This document shows positions 1-8,534 of a DNA stretch of 46,293 bases, piece by piece (positions within the stretch are counted from its first letter, which is position 1; each line of letters opens with the position of its first letter). Under the pieces are notes generated by a model, which was not told the DNA's origin, did not search any database, and saw only the letters and a program-made list of their open reading frames with translations. The DNA is from Akkermansiaceae bacterium (lineage in GTDB: Bacteria; Verrucomicrobiota; Verrucomicrobiia; Verrucomicrobiales; Akkermansiaceae), in assembly GCA_905181965.1 (NCBI GenBank), contig CAJIZY010000020.1, positions 1 to 46,293 of the forward strand, in the 5' to 3' direction. A program made the translations under genes and the position numbers.

Positions 1-444
1 GGAAAGGTTACGGACGTGAAGGGGAACCCCATTCCAAATGCTCGGGTTGAAATTTGGCAGGTCGATAATAAGGGGGTTTACATTCACTCACGCGATGGCG
101 GTCTAACGGGCCCCAAGCGCGATGATAATTTTCAAGGATTTGGTCGTTTTTTGACCTCGCGCGATGGCCGGTATTATTTTCGGACAATCAAGCCTGTCCC
201 TTATGGCCCGCGGACCCCGCACATTCATGTGGCTATCTATCGTCAGAATAAGCGTGCGCTTACGACTCAGTGTTTCATCGATGGTGACAAAGGGAACGCG
301 AAAGACTTTCTGATCAAACGAATGGGCGAGCCTGCCAAGCATTTGATGGTGAAGTTTAAGCCTGTCCCGAATTCTAAAGCAGGTGAGTTAAGCGCTGAGT
401 TCAATATCGTCCTAGGAGTGACTCCTGATGATGGTCATGAGTAG
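1..444 (+). CDS. Intradiol ring-cleavage dioxygenase-like protein (3' part)
   Basis: The reading frame is open from the first base, so the real start lies upstream. The visible 147 codons match the catalytic core of intradiol dioxygenases (protocatechuate 3,4-dioxygenase/catechol 1,2-dioxygenase fold). The motif VEIWQVDNKGVYIH carries the first iron-ligand Tyr. GRFLTSRDGRYYFRTIKP follows, then PYGPRTPHIHV with the second Tyr and the two His ligands. All four Fe(III) ligands of the family are therefore present. Family members insert O2 between the two hydroxylated carbons of catechols. Many verrucomicrobial and planctomycete homologues are secreted and of unknown substrate, and a signal peptide cannot be judged here. 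The last codons overlap the start of the next gene, so the two are probably co-transcribed. Confidence 0.85.
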   Translation, partial: GKVTDVKGNPIPNARVEIWQVDNKGVYIHSRDGGLTGPKRDDNFQGFGRFLTSRDGRYYFRTIKPVPYGPRTPHIHVAIYRQNKRALTTQCFIDGDKGNAKDFLIKRMGEPAKHLMVKFKPVPNSKAGELSAEFNIVLGVTPDDGHE

Positions 445-946
445 GAACTTGAAAGCGTTGGTAATTTTTGCTTTTGGTGTGTGGCTTTCCTCTTGTGGGG
501 AGGAACCGCCAGGTGTCGAGTTCCCAAGGCGAGATCGAGAAGGATTAAGGAGGTCACAATCACGCCCTCTTGGCTTGGAGGATAAAATTGATTGGAATCG
601 TGAATTGGAACTGATTTCAGGAAAGAGTTTTCTCAAGCGAGCTGCGGCGGAACTAGATATTGATCTCGTTGCCTTAGACGAGGCTACGCGGTTAGAACTC
701 GATCCTGAACTAAAAGTGATTCGGGTTATTGCGAGGCATCAAGATGGAGAAATAGCGGAACGATATGCTGCCTCTCTTGCGATGGCTCTTGAGCTTGATC
801 GGTCGGAGTCCGAGATCAACTTGGTGATCTCGAAGCATATGGAAGATGGCTCATCGGAAAGCGATCGTATGACTTACGAAAAGGCGAAGGAAGCCCTTGA
901 GCAAGAAGCAGGCAAGGATGGTGTTCTTTATCGCAAAGGCGAATGA
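437..946 (+). CDS. Putative lipoprotein of unknown function
   Basis: This is a predicted 169-residue protein if the ATG at 437 is used; in-frame ATGs at 428 and 431 are alternatives. The N-terminus has a basic start, a hydrophobic stretch and a lipobox-like LSSCGEE, so it is probably a lipid-anchored envelope protein. The mature part is charged, rich in Glu, Arg and Lys, and looks helical, with no domain I recognise. The start overlaps the last bases of the dioxygenase-like gene, which suggests translational coupling. It ends four bases before the convergent trpS stop, leaving no room for a separate terminator. Confidence 0.7.
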   Translation: MSRNLKALVIFAFGVWLSSCGEEPPGVEFPRRDREGLRRSQSRPLGLEDKIDWNRELELISGKSFLKRAAAELDIDLVALDEATRLELDPELKVIRVIARHQDGEIAERYAASLAMALELDRSESEINLVISKHMEDGSSESDRMTYEKAKEALEQEAGKDGVLYRKGE

Positions 947-949
947 CTC

Positions 950-1915
950 TTAAGCAAGCCCGACCGCTTTCCGCACCCGATCGAGAACTTTGGTCGCTTC
1001 CTTGCGGGCTTTTTCAGCTCCAGCTTTGAGGACAGCATCCACCTCATCTGGGTTGGCGACAAGCTCTTCGCGGCGGGTGCGCATTGGGGCGAAGTAGTCC
1101 CAATAAGCCTCGGCTAGACGCTTCTTAAAGTCGCCATATCCGCAGCCTCCGTTTTCGTAATCCGAGATCATTTGGCCGTATTCGGCCTGATCAGCGAAGA
1201 GTTGGTAGAGCGCGAGAATGATCGAGTTCTCAGTCGGCTTCGGGTCTTCTACGGCTGCTGAATCTGTTTTGATCCGCATGATCAGTTTTTTGGTTGGTTT
1301 TTCATCGCCGAAGATGGGAAGGGTGTTGTTGTAGCTCTTACTCATTTTCTCTCCATCGAGGCCGGGAACCTTAGCAACGTCATCGCGAATGCGTGCTTTT
1401 GGCATCACGAGGGTTCCTTCACCATATTGATCGTTGATTTTTCCTACTAAATCGCGGGTCACTTCTAGGTGTTGTTTTTGGTCTTCGCCCACTGGGACGA
1501 CATTGGAATCGTAAAGGAGAATATCTGCTGCCATGAGCGCTGGATAAGCAAAAAGAGCGTGGTTCGCCGAGATCCCCTTAGAAATCTTGTCTTTGTATGA
1601 GTGGCAGCGTTCAAGGAGACCCATGGGGCAGACTGTCGAGAGGATCCAAGCAAGCTCGTTGACTTCTGGAACCGAGCTTTGTTTAAAAAAGACCCCACGA
1701 GAGGGATCAAATCCGCATGCTAGGAAGTCGATTGCAACGTTGCGGACATTTTCTCGAAGCTCCTTAGCATCGTGAGTCGTGGTCATCGCGTGGTAATCAG
1801 CGATGAAATAATACCCGTCGCCCTCGCCTTGAGCGTCGATCGCCGGCTTGATAGCACCGAAGTAGTTCCCGACGTGAAGTTTCCCGCTTGGTTGAAGGCC
1901 CGTCAAAATTCTCAT
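950..1915 (-). CDS. trpS: Tryptophanyl-tRNA synthetase
   Basis: Cytoplasmic class I aminoacyl-tRNA synthetase of 321 residues, about the normal bacterial length, which charges tRNA-Trp with tryptophan. The HIGH-equivalent motif PSGKLHVGNYFG lies at residues 9-20. The KMSKS loop is present as GEKMSKSYNN with KMSKS at 190-194. The Rossmann-fold region between them (FKQSSVPEVNELAW, GEDQKQHLEVTRDL) is typical for TrpRS. The start ATG at 1915 gives the usual N-terminus MRILTGLQPSG. It is transcribed divergently from the signal peptidase gene, about 95 bp away if that gene starts at 2011. Confidence 0.97.
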   Translation of the reverse strand: MRILTGLQPSGKLHVGNYFGAIKPAIDAQGEGDGYYFIADYHAMTTTHDAKELRENVRNVAIDFLACGFDPSRGVFFKQSSVPEVNELAWILSTVCPMGLLERCHSYKDKISKGISANHALFAYPALMAADILLYDSNVVPVGEDQKQHLEVTRDLVGKINDQYGEGTLVMPKARIRDDVAKVPGLDGEKMSKSYNNTLPIFGDEKPTKKLIMRIKTDSAAVEDPKPTENSIILALYQLFADQAEYGQMISDYENGGCGYGDFKKRLAEAYWDYFAPMRTRREELVANPDEVDAVLKAGAEKARKEATKVLDRVRKAVGLA

Positions 1916-2010
1916 CCGCGGGAGTTACGGTTTTTCGGACCAAAGCGAAAGGCCAAATCCTACTTGCGGCTTTCCAGCTTGAAAGATCATGGTGCCGACA
2001 TCCTGCGCGC

Positions 2011-3213
2011 GTGTTTAAGCCACGTTGGAAAAAAGAGGCGCTTCTTCTCCTGAAGGGGGCCCAAAAGTTTCTGCATTACAAGCGGGATCTCCTAGCTCCG
2101 GACCGTATTGATGAAATTGAATCGCGCCGTGTCGATCTCAAGTCCGCGATTAAGGCAAAGGATCTTGATGCGGTTAAGGAAACCTCAAAGCAGCTTCGCA
2201 ACACCTGCGAAAAATCTCTGGCCCACTACCGGCAGCAAAATTGGCTTTCAGAGAACATCGAGGTCTTTTGGGTCGCAATCGTAGTGGCTCTTGGAATTCG
2301 CGCTTATTTTCTTCAACCTTTTCGTATTCCTACTGGTTCGATGCAGCCTTCGCTAAATGGAATCGTAGCGACGACCAAGCATGACGAAGATGGCTGGGAT
2401 ACTCCTTGGTTAGGCGAGCAGGTTTTTGATTTTGCGATGTCGGGACGCTCCTACGAAAATATCATCGCTAAAAAAGATCTCAATATCGTATCGATCAAAG
2501 ATGCGAGCTTCTTCCTTTTCTCGAGAACTAAGATTACTTTTGATGATAATAGCAGCGAAGTAATTGGATGTCCGGTCAATGAGGCTTATGGGATTAGTAC
2601 AATAAAAAATGCTCTAATACGCAAACAGAGTGGGAGAGCACCACATTTTGAAAAAGGCGACCCTATTTTTCAGGGCTACCTGACTTCAGGAGATCTCGTT
2701 CTCGTGGATAAGGTTTCCTACCACTTCCGCCAGCCGAAGCGTGGAGAGTCCTTCGTCTTCGATACACGAGATATTGATACGGATGGCCCAGATCGTATGT
2801 CGAGCCAGGCCAAGGGAGATCATTATATCAAACGTCTTTCAGGCGTTCCTGGTGATACCATCCAGATTGATGAGCCAAATCTCTACATTAATGGAGATAA
2901 AGCGACCGAGGAAACTCTCCTCAGGGTCATGAGCAAGGAACCTGATTCCAAGGGTTATCCTTATACCGGATACACCAATCCAAGGAGAACTGGTGGCCAG
3001 AAGACCCTATTTTCTGATTCAAGTCATTCTGTCACTCTCAATGCTAATCCTGATAAAGGGAATAATTACCGCGAGTTCTTCGCCTTGGGTGACAATTCAA
3101 CAGACAGTCTCGATTCCCGATACTGGGGGAGTGTGAAACAATATAATCTCGTCGGTCCCGCACTCTTTTCCCTCTGGCCGATCACGACCGGGCACTGGGG
3201 ATTCATTAAGTGA
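2011..3213 (+). CDS. lepB: Signal peptidase I
   Basis: Membrane serine protease that removes signal peptides from exported proteins. The open frame reaches back to 1888, but that overlaps trpS. I prefer the GTG at 2011 (V-F-K-P-R-W-K-K-E), giving 400 residues. A cytoplasmic charged helix comes first, then a TM segment (FWVAIVVALGIRAYFLQPF). The catalytic Ser lies in PTGSMQPS (Ser110) and the Lys in LVLVDKVSY (Lys234). Box D (KRLSGVPGDTIQI) and box E (GDNSTDSLDSRYWG) are present. It is longer than E. coli LepB because of insertions between the Ser and Lys boxes, common in this phylum. A squalene synthase gene follows seven bases after the stop. Confidence 0.93.
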   Translation: MFKPRWKKEALLLLKGAQKFLHYKRDLLAPDRIDEIESRRVDLKSAIKAKDLDAVKETSKQLRNTCEKSLAHYRQQNWLSENIEVFWVAIVVALGIRAYFLQPFRIPTGSMQPSLNGIVATTKHDEDGWDTPWLGEQVFDFAMSGRSYENIIAKKDLNIVSIKDASFFLFSRTKITFDDNSSEVIGCPVNEAYGISTIKNALIRKQSGRAPHFEKGDPIFQGYLTSGDLVLVDKVSYHFRQPKRGESFVFDTRDIDTDGPDRMSSQAKGDHYIKRLSGVPGDTIQIDEPNLYINGDKATEETLLRVMSKEPDSKGYPYTGYTNPRRTGGQKTLFSDSSHSVTLNANPDKGNNYREFFALGDNSTDSLDSRYWGSVKQYNLVGPALFSLWPITTGHWGFIK

Positions 3214-3219
3214 TCTCCC

Positions 3220-4057
3220 GTGTCTTCCGCATCTGAGATCACCCGGAAGGCGAAATCCAACCTGGCCTTTCGCGCTGCGTTGTGTTCCCGCGGATCGCAG
3301 GTGGCATCTCGTCAGTTTTTACGCTTTCTGTAGGGTGATTGATGATCTTGCTGATGATCTCGAGCTCCCCCTCGAAGAGAAAAAGAAAGGTCTCGCGGGG
3401 TGGAAGGAAATTTTTTCTAACAATACCACAAATGTAGATCTTGGATTAGTTGATCTACAAAGTGATATTCTTAAAGTACGAGATCTTTACGAAATTCCTT
3501 CCGATTATTTAACCAACGTGATTGAGGGTTGCCAGATGGACTTGCAGCCGCAGCGATTTGAAACTTGGCAGGATCTACAGGAATACAGCTACCGCGTCGC
3601 CTCATCGGTGGGATTGGTTTGCCTTCCGCTTTTTGCGGCTGATGCGAGCCGTTCTCACGAATATGCCGTTGCTCTCGGCCATGCCCTTCAGCTCACTAAT
3701 ATTCTTCGTGATATCGGTGAGGATTTATCAAATGGCGATCGCATCTACGTTCCGCTCCATGATCTGAGTCGCTTTGAATATACCGAGAATGATCTTATTG
3801 AGCGGGTCCATGACGAACGCTTTATTGCTTTTATGAACGACCAGGCGGATCGTTGTGAGGAACTTTATGCCAAGGCCACGAAGCTTCTTCCCGCCGAAGA
3901 CCATAAGGCTCTCCTGGCTCCGCGAGTGATGCACCGGATTTATCACACTCTCCTCCAACAAATGCGTGCCGACAACTTCCGCGTCTTCGACCGGCGTTAC
4001 CGCTTGAGCAAGCTCCAGAAGATCTCCCTTCTTATGAAAGAACGGTTCTTCGGTTAA
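3220..4057 (+). pseudogene. Squalene/phytoene synthase family protein, +1 frameshift near 3271
   Basis: Head-to-head prenyl transferase (HpnC/HpnD/CrtB family), expected to join two farnesyl- or geranylgeranyl-diphosphates. The frame from GTG 3220 gives ITRKAKSNLAF. After one superfluous base at about 3271 the frame that ends at 4057 continues FALRCVPADRR and SFYAFCRVIDDLADD. Together they give the normal N-terminus. The first Asp-rich motif (DDLADD) and the second (NILRDIGEDLSNGDRIYVP) are both intact. The span 3220-4057 is 838 bp, one more than a multiple of three. Without the N-terminal piece, translation could start only at internal GTG 3335, losing helix A. Real mutation and sequencing error cannot be told apart here. 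Confidence 0.82.
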
Positions 4058-4232
4058 TATGACTCATTCAGGCATCGTAATTCTGGGCGTATCGGAAGAT
4101 TATTACAGGGTTGCACCTTTAGACTAAAATGAAGAGGGGCGGCACTTCGACCCGCTAAATTTACCCTCTTCCTCGCTTCTAATCGGTAGGCTGAAATAGA
4201 GTTGGTATGCGCTCTGCTCATAGTTCCTAGAA

Positions 4233-5156
4233 ATGATGGAGCTTCCAGATCTAAGACAAGTGCGGTCACTGGTGACAGTCGCTGAGACTGAAAGTTTTAC
4301 CAAAGCTGCTGAAAAGCTGGGGGTGACTCAATCAGCGGTCAGTCACTCTATTCGGGCGCTTGAGACTCAGCTCGATTCCAAATTGGTCGAGCGCGCGGGT
4401 AAAAGAGTCGCGCTTTCACAAAATGGGACCATTTTATTGCGCCGGTTTAAGGCTGCGATTTCCGAATTAGAGAGGGCTCACGAAGAGCTAGGTCTTCTCA
4501 AACGCTGGGGTCAAGGGCGCTTGCGGGTCGGAGCCACTCATACGCTCTGCACGTATCTACTCCCCAAGGTAATGCAGAAATTCCGTGAGCTTTATCCTCG
4601 GGCAGAGATTCATATCGAGTCTGGCGATACTTCTGAGCTCATTGAAAGTTTGGATCGCAGTAAGATCGATCTTGTTCTTGGAATGAGCGGGCGCGAACCC
4701 ACTTGGGCGCGATTTGACCCTGTTTTTGAAGATGAATTAGTATTTGTTGTCGCTCCCGACCACCCGTGGGCCAAGTCTGGATCGGTGGCTGCCGAGGAAG
4801 TCGGTAAAGAGTCCTTCCTCGTCTATGCTCGCTCCAGCGAGACCTACCGCTTTCTCAAGTCATCTTTCGAGGAAGCTGGAGTCCGTCTCCGACCTGGTTT
4901 GAGTCTGGGCGATATGGGCGCGATTAAGGAAATGGCCAAAGTCGGCGTTGGTGTTGGCATTGTGGCCCCGTGGATCGCACAGGCTGAGATTGATAATGGT
5001 GAGCTCGTGGCCCTCCCATTAGGAATAGCAACTCGCCGTCGCTCTTGGGGCTTGGTGTGTCATGAAGGCCGGCAACTTAACATGGTTGAGGAAGATTTCC
5101 TTCGTATCTGTCGGACCGTTACGAAAACCCTTATAGGAGTCCAGAACGAGGGTTGA
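4233..5156 (+). CDS. LysR-family transcriptional regulator
   Basis: A 307-residue regulator of normal LysR length. The N-terminal winged helix-turn-helix is clear: FTKAAEKLGVTQSAVSHSIRALE at about residues 22-44, followed by LVERAGKRVALSQNG. The rest is a periplasmic-binding-protein-like effector domain with conserved elements (LRVGATHTLCTYLLPKVM, DLVLGMSGREP, VGVGIVAPW). It probably senses a small metabolite and controls nearby genes. The best candidate is the enolase-superfamily gene 36 bp downstream on the same strand. No ligand can be deduced. The upstream gap 4058-4232 would hold its promoter, but I see no confident boxes. Confidence 0.92.
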   Translation: MMELPDLRQVRSLVTVAETESFTKAAEKLGVTQSAVSHSIRALETQLDSKLVERAGKRVALSQNGTILLRRFKAAISELERAHEELGLLKRWGQGRLRVGATHTLCTYLLPKVMQKFRELYPRAEIHIESGDTSELIESLDRSKIDLVLGMSGREPTWARFDPVFEDELVFVVAPDHPWAKSGSVAAEEVGKESFLVYARSSETYRFLKSSFEEAGVRLRPGLSLGDMGAIKEMAKVGVGVGIVAPWIAQAEIDNGELVALPLGIATRRRSWGLVCHEGRQLNMVEEDFLRICRTVTKTLIGVQNEG

Positions 5157-5192
5157 TGTTCAAGGGCGGGTTGGCCAACCTATTTCTCGTCC

Positions 5193-6521
5193 ATGAAAGT
5201 TTCTCGCATCTCGCTCTCCTTTGTCCCGGTCGTTACCCGGGTCCCACTGAAGTTTGGTGATCAAACCCTGACCGAGGTGAGCTGCGCGCGCGTCGCGATC
5301 GAAGTTGAGGAAGAGGGCCGCACTGCGGCCGGGTGGGCCGAGACTCCGCTCAGCGTTGCTTGGGTCTGGCCATCTAACCTTGGCTATCGTGAACGCGAGG
5401 ACCGCCTCCAGGAGTTCTGCGAAAAATTACGCGGTGATCTCGAATCACATCTTGGCGAAGGACATCCTTTCATCATCGGGCACCGCTACATCGAGGACCG
5501 CCTTCACGATCGTCTGGGTGAAGAAAATTCCGGCCGCGAACCGGATGCTTACATGCCGCATCTTGCCGGCCTCGTTTGTCTCTCCGCCTTTGATCTCGCT
5601 CTCTATGATGCCTTCGGCAAACTTCATAATGTTGGGGCCTTCGACTGTCTCGACCAGCAATGGCTCGGTGACCGGGACCTGAGCCATTTCCTCGAACCAG
5701 CTGAAAAATTTGTTGGCAAATACCCCGCCGACTACCTTGTCGAACCTTCCATGACCCAGCCTGTTTGGCACCTTGTTGGTGGTCTCGATCCAATCAAGGA
5801 ATCCGAGCTTACTGGTGACGAACCTGACGATGGCTACCCCCTGCTTTTGCGCGACTGGATCCAGCGCGATGGTTTAAAATGCCTCAAAATCAAACTTCGT
5901 GGTAACGACCTCGAGTGGGACTTTCAGCGGCTTGTTGAAATTGGTGACATCAGCCTCGAAGAAAACGTCACCCACCTCACTACCGATTTTAATTGCATGG
6001 TGACCGACCCCAGCTACGTGAATGAAATCCTTGACCGGATTGACTCCTTGCGGCAAGGACGGCCAATCAATGAGTAGCCTTTTCCTTACGATCTTGAGGC
6101 GAACCAAATCGATGTCCATTCCGTTAGTGCGCGCAAGCCCCTCTTCATGGATGAAAGTGCGCATGACTGGCGCTTCGTTAAATTAGGCCGCAAACTTGGT
6201 TGGACCAGCGTTGCCTTGAAAACCTGTAAGACTCTCACCGGAGCAATTCTCAGCTTGTGCTGGGCCAAGGAGCACGACATGACCCTCATGGTCCAGGACC
6301 TCACCAATCCCAGACTTGCGCAAGTGCCGCACGTCCTTCTCGCTGCCTATGCTGGCACCATCTGCGGAGTTGAAAGTAATGCGATGCAGTTCTACCCCGA
6401 AGCTTCATCCGAATTTTTCAAGGTTCACCCTGGGCTTTATCAACGCCGAAATGGTGTCCTCGATCTCAGCACTCTCAGTGGTCCAGGCTTCGGCTACGCC
6501 GGTGTTGAGTCTCTCGCCTAA
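5193..6521 (+). pseudogene. Mandelate racemase/muconate lactonizing enzyme family protein with in-frame TAG
   Basis: An enolase-superfamily protein of about 442 codons, interrupted by TAG at 6075-6077. The frame before the stop has the capping domain and the KxK catalytic motif (CLKIKLRG). It then has the first metal-ligand region (LTTDFNCMV). Reading through gives NE-stop-PFPYDLE, where homologues as I remember them carry EQPFPYDLE, so a CAG-to-TAG change explains it. The same frame continues with SARKPLFMDESAHDW, GWTSVALKTCKT and LMVQDLTNP. These hold the remaining metal ligands and the second catalytic Lys, ending in the family-typical GPGFGY tail. The substrate is unknown. If the stop is real, the product lacks much of the barrel and should be inactive. 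Confidence 0.8.
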
Positions 6522-6713
6522 TCTCACCCCCCCAGCAATTCGGGGCTTGAAGCTGTTGCCCTTTTAATATTCCCGTCCGGAAAACCTTCAATCATGGATT
6601 CCGGAACCCTATGCATCACCGCTGTTCTGCGAGCGTTCGGCCGGAAAGCAATTCATGGAAATTTCATCTTCAAATCATATTTTCTTCACAACAGTATAAG
6701 ATAATTACCTCAT

Positions 6714-6953
6714 ATGAAACAATACTTCCCGTTGATTGTTGTTGCACTTGGCATTCTACTCTCCGTGGCCGGATTCCTCTACGCAGGGTTCGTCGGAGGA
6801 ATACCCGGTCCGGATGATTCGCCTGCCGAAGCGGCGCATGTGTCCTTGCACAATAAGATTGGTTTCGGAGCAGTATGCGTTGGAGTTTTGTCGTTCCTCG
6901 GCGGAATGGTAGCTGGTGTGATCCGCCTATTTTCACGCAAAAAGCATTCATAA
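6714..6953 (+). CDS. Small membrane protein, unknown function
   Basis: A predicted 79-residue protein. It has two hydrophobic segments, LIVVALGILLSVAGFLYAGF at about residues 7-26 and GAVCVGVLSFLGGMVAGVI at about 52-70. A polar loop (GGIPGPDDSPAEAAH) separates them and the tail is basic (RLFSRKKHS). This pattern is a helical hairpin in the inner membrane. I do not recognise a family. It is the first gene of the accessory block. The 192 bp upstream (6522-6713) contain no gene I can support. Confidence 0.6.
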   Translation: MKQYFPLIVVALGILLSVAGFLYAGFVGGIPGPDDSPAEAAHVSLHNKIGFGAVCVGVLSFLGGMVAGVIRLFSRKKHS

Positions 6954-6996
6954 GCCTGATCTGAATATTAAGCCGAATAAGACGGAGAACCCGACA

Positions 6997-7080
6997 GCCG
7001 CCTTACCCCCAGAGATTTTGAGTGACTTCCGTAACTACAAGCTTTAACTTGCTTTCGAAGATGCGGCCCGGGTAGGCGGC
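6997..7080. repeat. Long imperfect inverted repeat between small ORFs
   Basis: GCCGCCTTACCC at 6997-7008 is nearly complementary to GGGTAGGCGGC at 7070-7080, with one base unpaired. The intervening bases include AAGCTTTAACTTGCTT, which can fold on itself. This could be a transcript hairpin or a degenerate recombination site. There is no T-tract to make it a convincing terminator. Confidence 0.4.
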
Positions 7081-7112
7081 GCCATTCTTCAAACCTTGGC
7101 TTGGAAAATGAG

Positions 7113-7445
7113 ATGCAAAGAAAAATGAAACTTTGGCTCGGTTTAGCAACGCTTGTTGCTTCGCTTTCAATCCTACTCCTCGGCGCCTTGAGTGCTATTG
7201 GCTTTGGGCCGAACCTAGGCCTCCCGTTCGGATACTACGGAAAGTTCAACCAAGTCCTCAGACAGATCGAGGGTAATCCGGAGCTCGAAGTCATTCGGAC
7301 TACCCTGCATCGAGATATGGAGCTCGAAGATTTCTACATCACGGTTCGCACCCTGGATGAGCGCGAGGTGCGCTTGCGATTTGAGGGGGCGGACACGCGG
7401 CCGATAAGTAGTCTTCTTCAAGAGCTAATGAATGTGGGCATGTGA
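7113..7445 (+). CDS. Hypothetical membrane-anchored protein
   Basis: A predicted 110-residue protein. The frame opens with TTG at 7101, but ATG at 7113 or 7125 looks more natural. One N-terminal hydrophobic segment (LWLGLATLVASLSILLLGAL) precedes a soluble domain. In that domain FYITVRTLDEREVRLRFEG looks like two beta strands, and the protein ends in a short helix. No family is recognised. It is separated from the previous gene by the inverted repeat 6997-7080. A GCCTAAC-starting attC-like stretch follows it immediately. Confidence 0.55.
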   Translation: MQRKMKLWLGLATLVASLSILLLGALSAIGFGPNLGLPFGYYGKFNQVLRQIEGNPELEVIRTTLHRDMELEDFYITVRTLDEREVRLRFEGADTRPISSLLQELMNVGM

Positions 7446-7451
7446 AAGGGT

Positions 7452-7577
7452 GCCTAACAAGCGGTTGCATGACCACTCTTGACCCGCCGCGAAGTTTAAA
7501 GTGCTGCAACAGTTCAAGGTCATCCCCAAATCCATGCTCGCTCTCAGGTCAGGGGTGAGTGAGTCTAAGGGTTCGGC
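7452..7577 (+). other. attC-like site (tentative)
   Basis: GCCTAAC at 7452-7458 fits the integron R'' core (RYYYAAC). GTTCGGC at 7571-7577 is a one-mismatch partner of its complement GTTAGGC. Between them, GACCACTCTTGACC (7471-7484) is partly complementary to GGTCAGGGGTGAGT (7547-7560). The span of 126 bp is within the attC range. The site ends directly before the Shine-Dalgarno AAGGAG (7578-7583) of the next gene, as cassette boundaries often do. The arms are weak and no integrase lies in the window, so this is only a candidate. Confidence 0.25.
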
Positions 7578-7588
7578 AAGGAGACAAG

Positions 7589-8473
7589 ATGAGAGAAAGA
7601 ATACCTAGGAACAACCCGGCAATGATTGTCGTTGTATGGATGGTCATCGCGGCCAGCTTGCTCGGCTGCAGTGCCTTTGCAGAGGAGACAGAGACCTTGA
7701 AGGTAGTGAATTGGAATGTGCTATATGGGTTCAATCATCAGAAATCCGTTAAGCAAGGTGCCAACTGGATCAAGAAGCAAGCAGCAGATGTCGTTGCATT
7801 GCAGGAACTGAATGGGCACAACCAGGCGAGGCTTGAGGAAGTGGCGGCAGAATGGGGACACGATCATGCCGCTATTCTGAAGAAAGGGGGCTTTCCCGTT
7901 GGATTGACATCTAGTCAGCCAGTTGAGGTTATTGAGCGCAGAGTCAAGGGGTTCCACCATGGTTACCTTCACTGCAAGACACATGGAATTCATTTCTTTG
8001 TTGTCCATTTCTGGCCCGGAAAATACCAGGAAGCAGATTGGATTCTCGACAATGCAGTGCCACTGATTGAGAAAGGCGAGAAAGTGATTATTCTTGGCGA
8101 CTTCAATGGCAATTCCCGCAAGGACGAGGACTTTCTGATTGCTAACGCGACGTTGAGAAAGAGAGACTATACGTTTGTTGATAAAGTCGAAGCCAAAGGG
8201 TTTGTCGACATCGTGCATAAGCACGATCCGAAAGCCAAGATATCCCAGCCCTCACCCATCACCATCCCAAGATGGACTAAAGACCTGGAAGAATTGCAGT
8301 TGAAGCGCTATCGAATCGACTTCGTATTCGCAGACAGGACATTTGCAAAAAACTCCCATTCCGGGACAATATCCCTAGCAAAGGAAATTGAGACAATCTC
8401 GGATCACTATCCTGTCATTGTGGAGTTTATTGGAGCGAAGCATCAGAAGCCAAATACAGGCGACGGTAAATAG
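7589..8473 (+). CDS. Secreted endonuclease/exonuclease/phosphatase family protein
   Basis: A 294-residue member of the DNase I-like metal-dependent hydrolase fold (EEP family). The ATG at 7589 is preferred because AAGGAG sits five bases upstream. The N-terminus is a signal peptide, either lipoprotein type (LLGC) or cut after SAFA. The family motifs appear in order: VVNWNVLYGF, ALQELNG (metal-binding Glu), VHFWPG, ILGDFNGNS (Asp/Asn) and ISDHYPV (catalytic Asp-His). Such secreted enzymes cleave phosphodiesters in nucleic acids, phospholipids or inositol phosphates. The substrate cannot be chosen from the sequence. Confidence 0.85.
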   Translation: MRERIPRNNPAMIVVVWMVIAASLLGCSAFAEETETLKVVNWNVLYGFNHQKSVKQGANWIKKQAADVVALQELNGHNQARLEEVAAEWGHDHAAILKKGGFPVGLTSSQPVEVIERRVKGFHHGYLHCKTHGIHFFVVHFWPGKYQEADWILDNAVPLIEKGEKVIILGDFNGNSRKDEDFLIANATLRKRDYTFVDKVEAKGFVDIVHKHDPKAKISQPSPITIPRWTKDLEELQLKRYRIDFVFADRTFAKNSHSGTISLAKEIETISDHYPVIVEFIGAKHQKPNTGDGK

Positions 8474-8474
8474 T

Positions 8475-8534
8475 CACGCCTAATCCGTAACCTGAAGTGT
8501 CCTAGCAATGATGAAAACATATTTGATAGCTCTC
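8475..8534 (+). repeat. 60-bp leader repeat, copy 1
   Basis: This is identical base for base to 9638-9697. It covers 33 bases upstream of the ATG at 8508, the start codon and the first 27 coding bases (M-M-K-T-Y-L-I-A-L). Weaker similarity continues through the signal peptide (GLFAAP) and an ACCCAATTACG a little further on. The two proteins that share this leader are unrelated after it. Confidence 0.95.

Noticed and set aside
3260..3280. Programmed +1 frameshifting in the squalene synthase gene
   Set aside because: There is no stop, rare codon or stimulatory structure at the shift, and several other genes here have similar one-base changes. Error or mutation is more likely.
5445..5793. Long open frames opposite the enolase-superfamily gene
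   Set aside because: Composition-driven shadows of a real gene; no recognisable motif or start signal.
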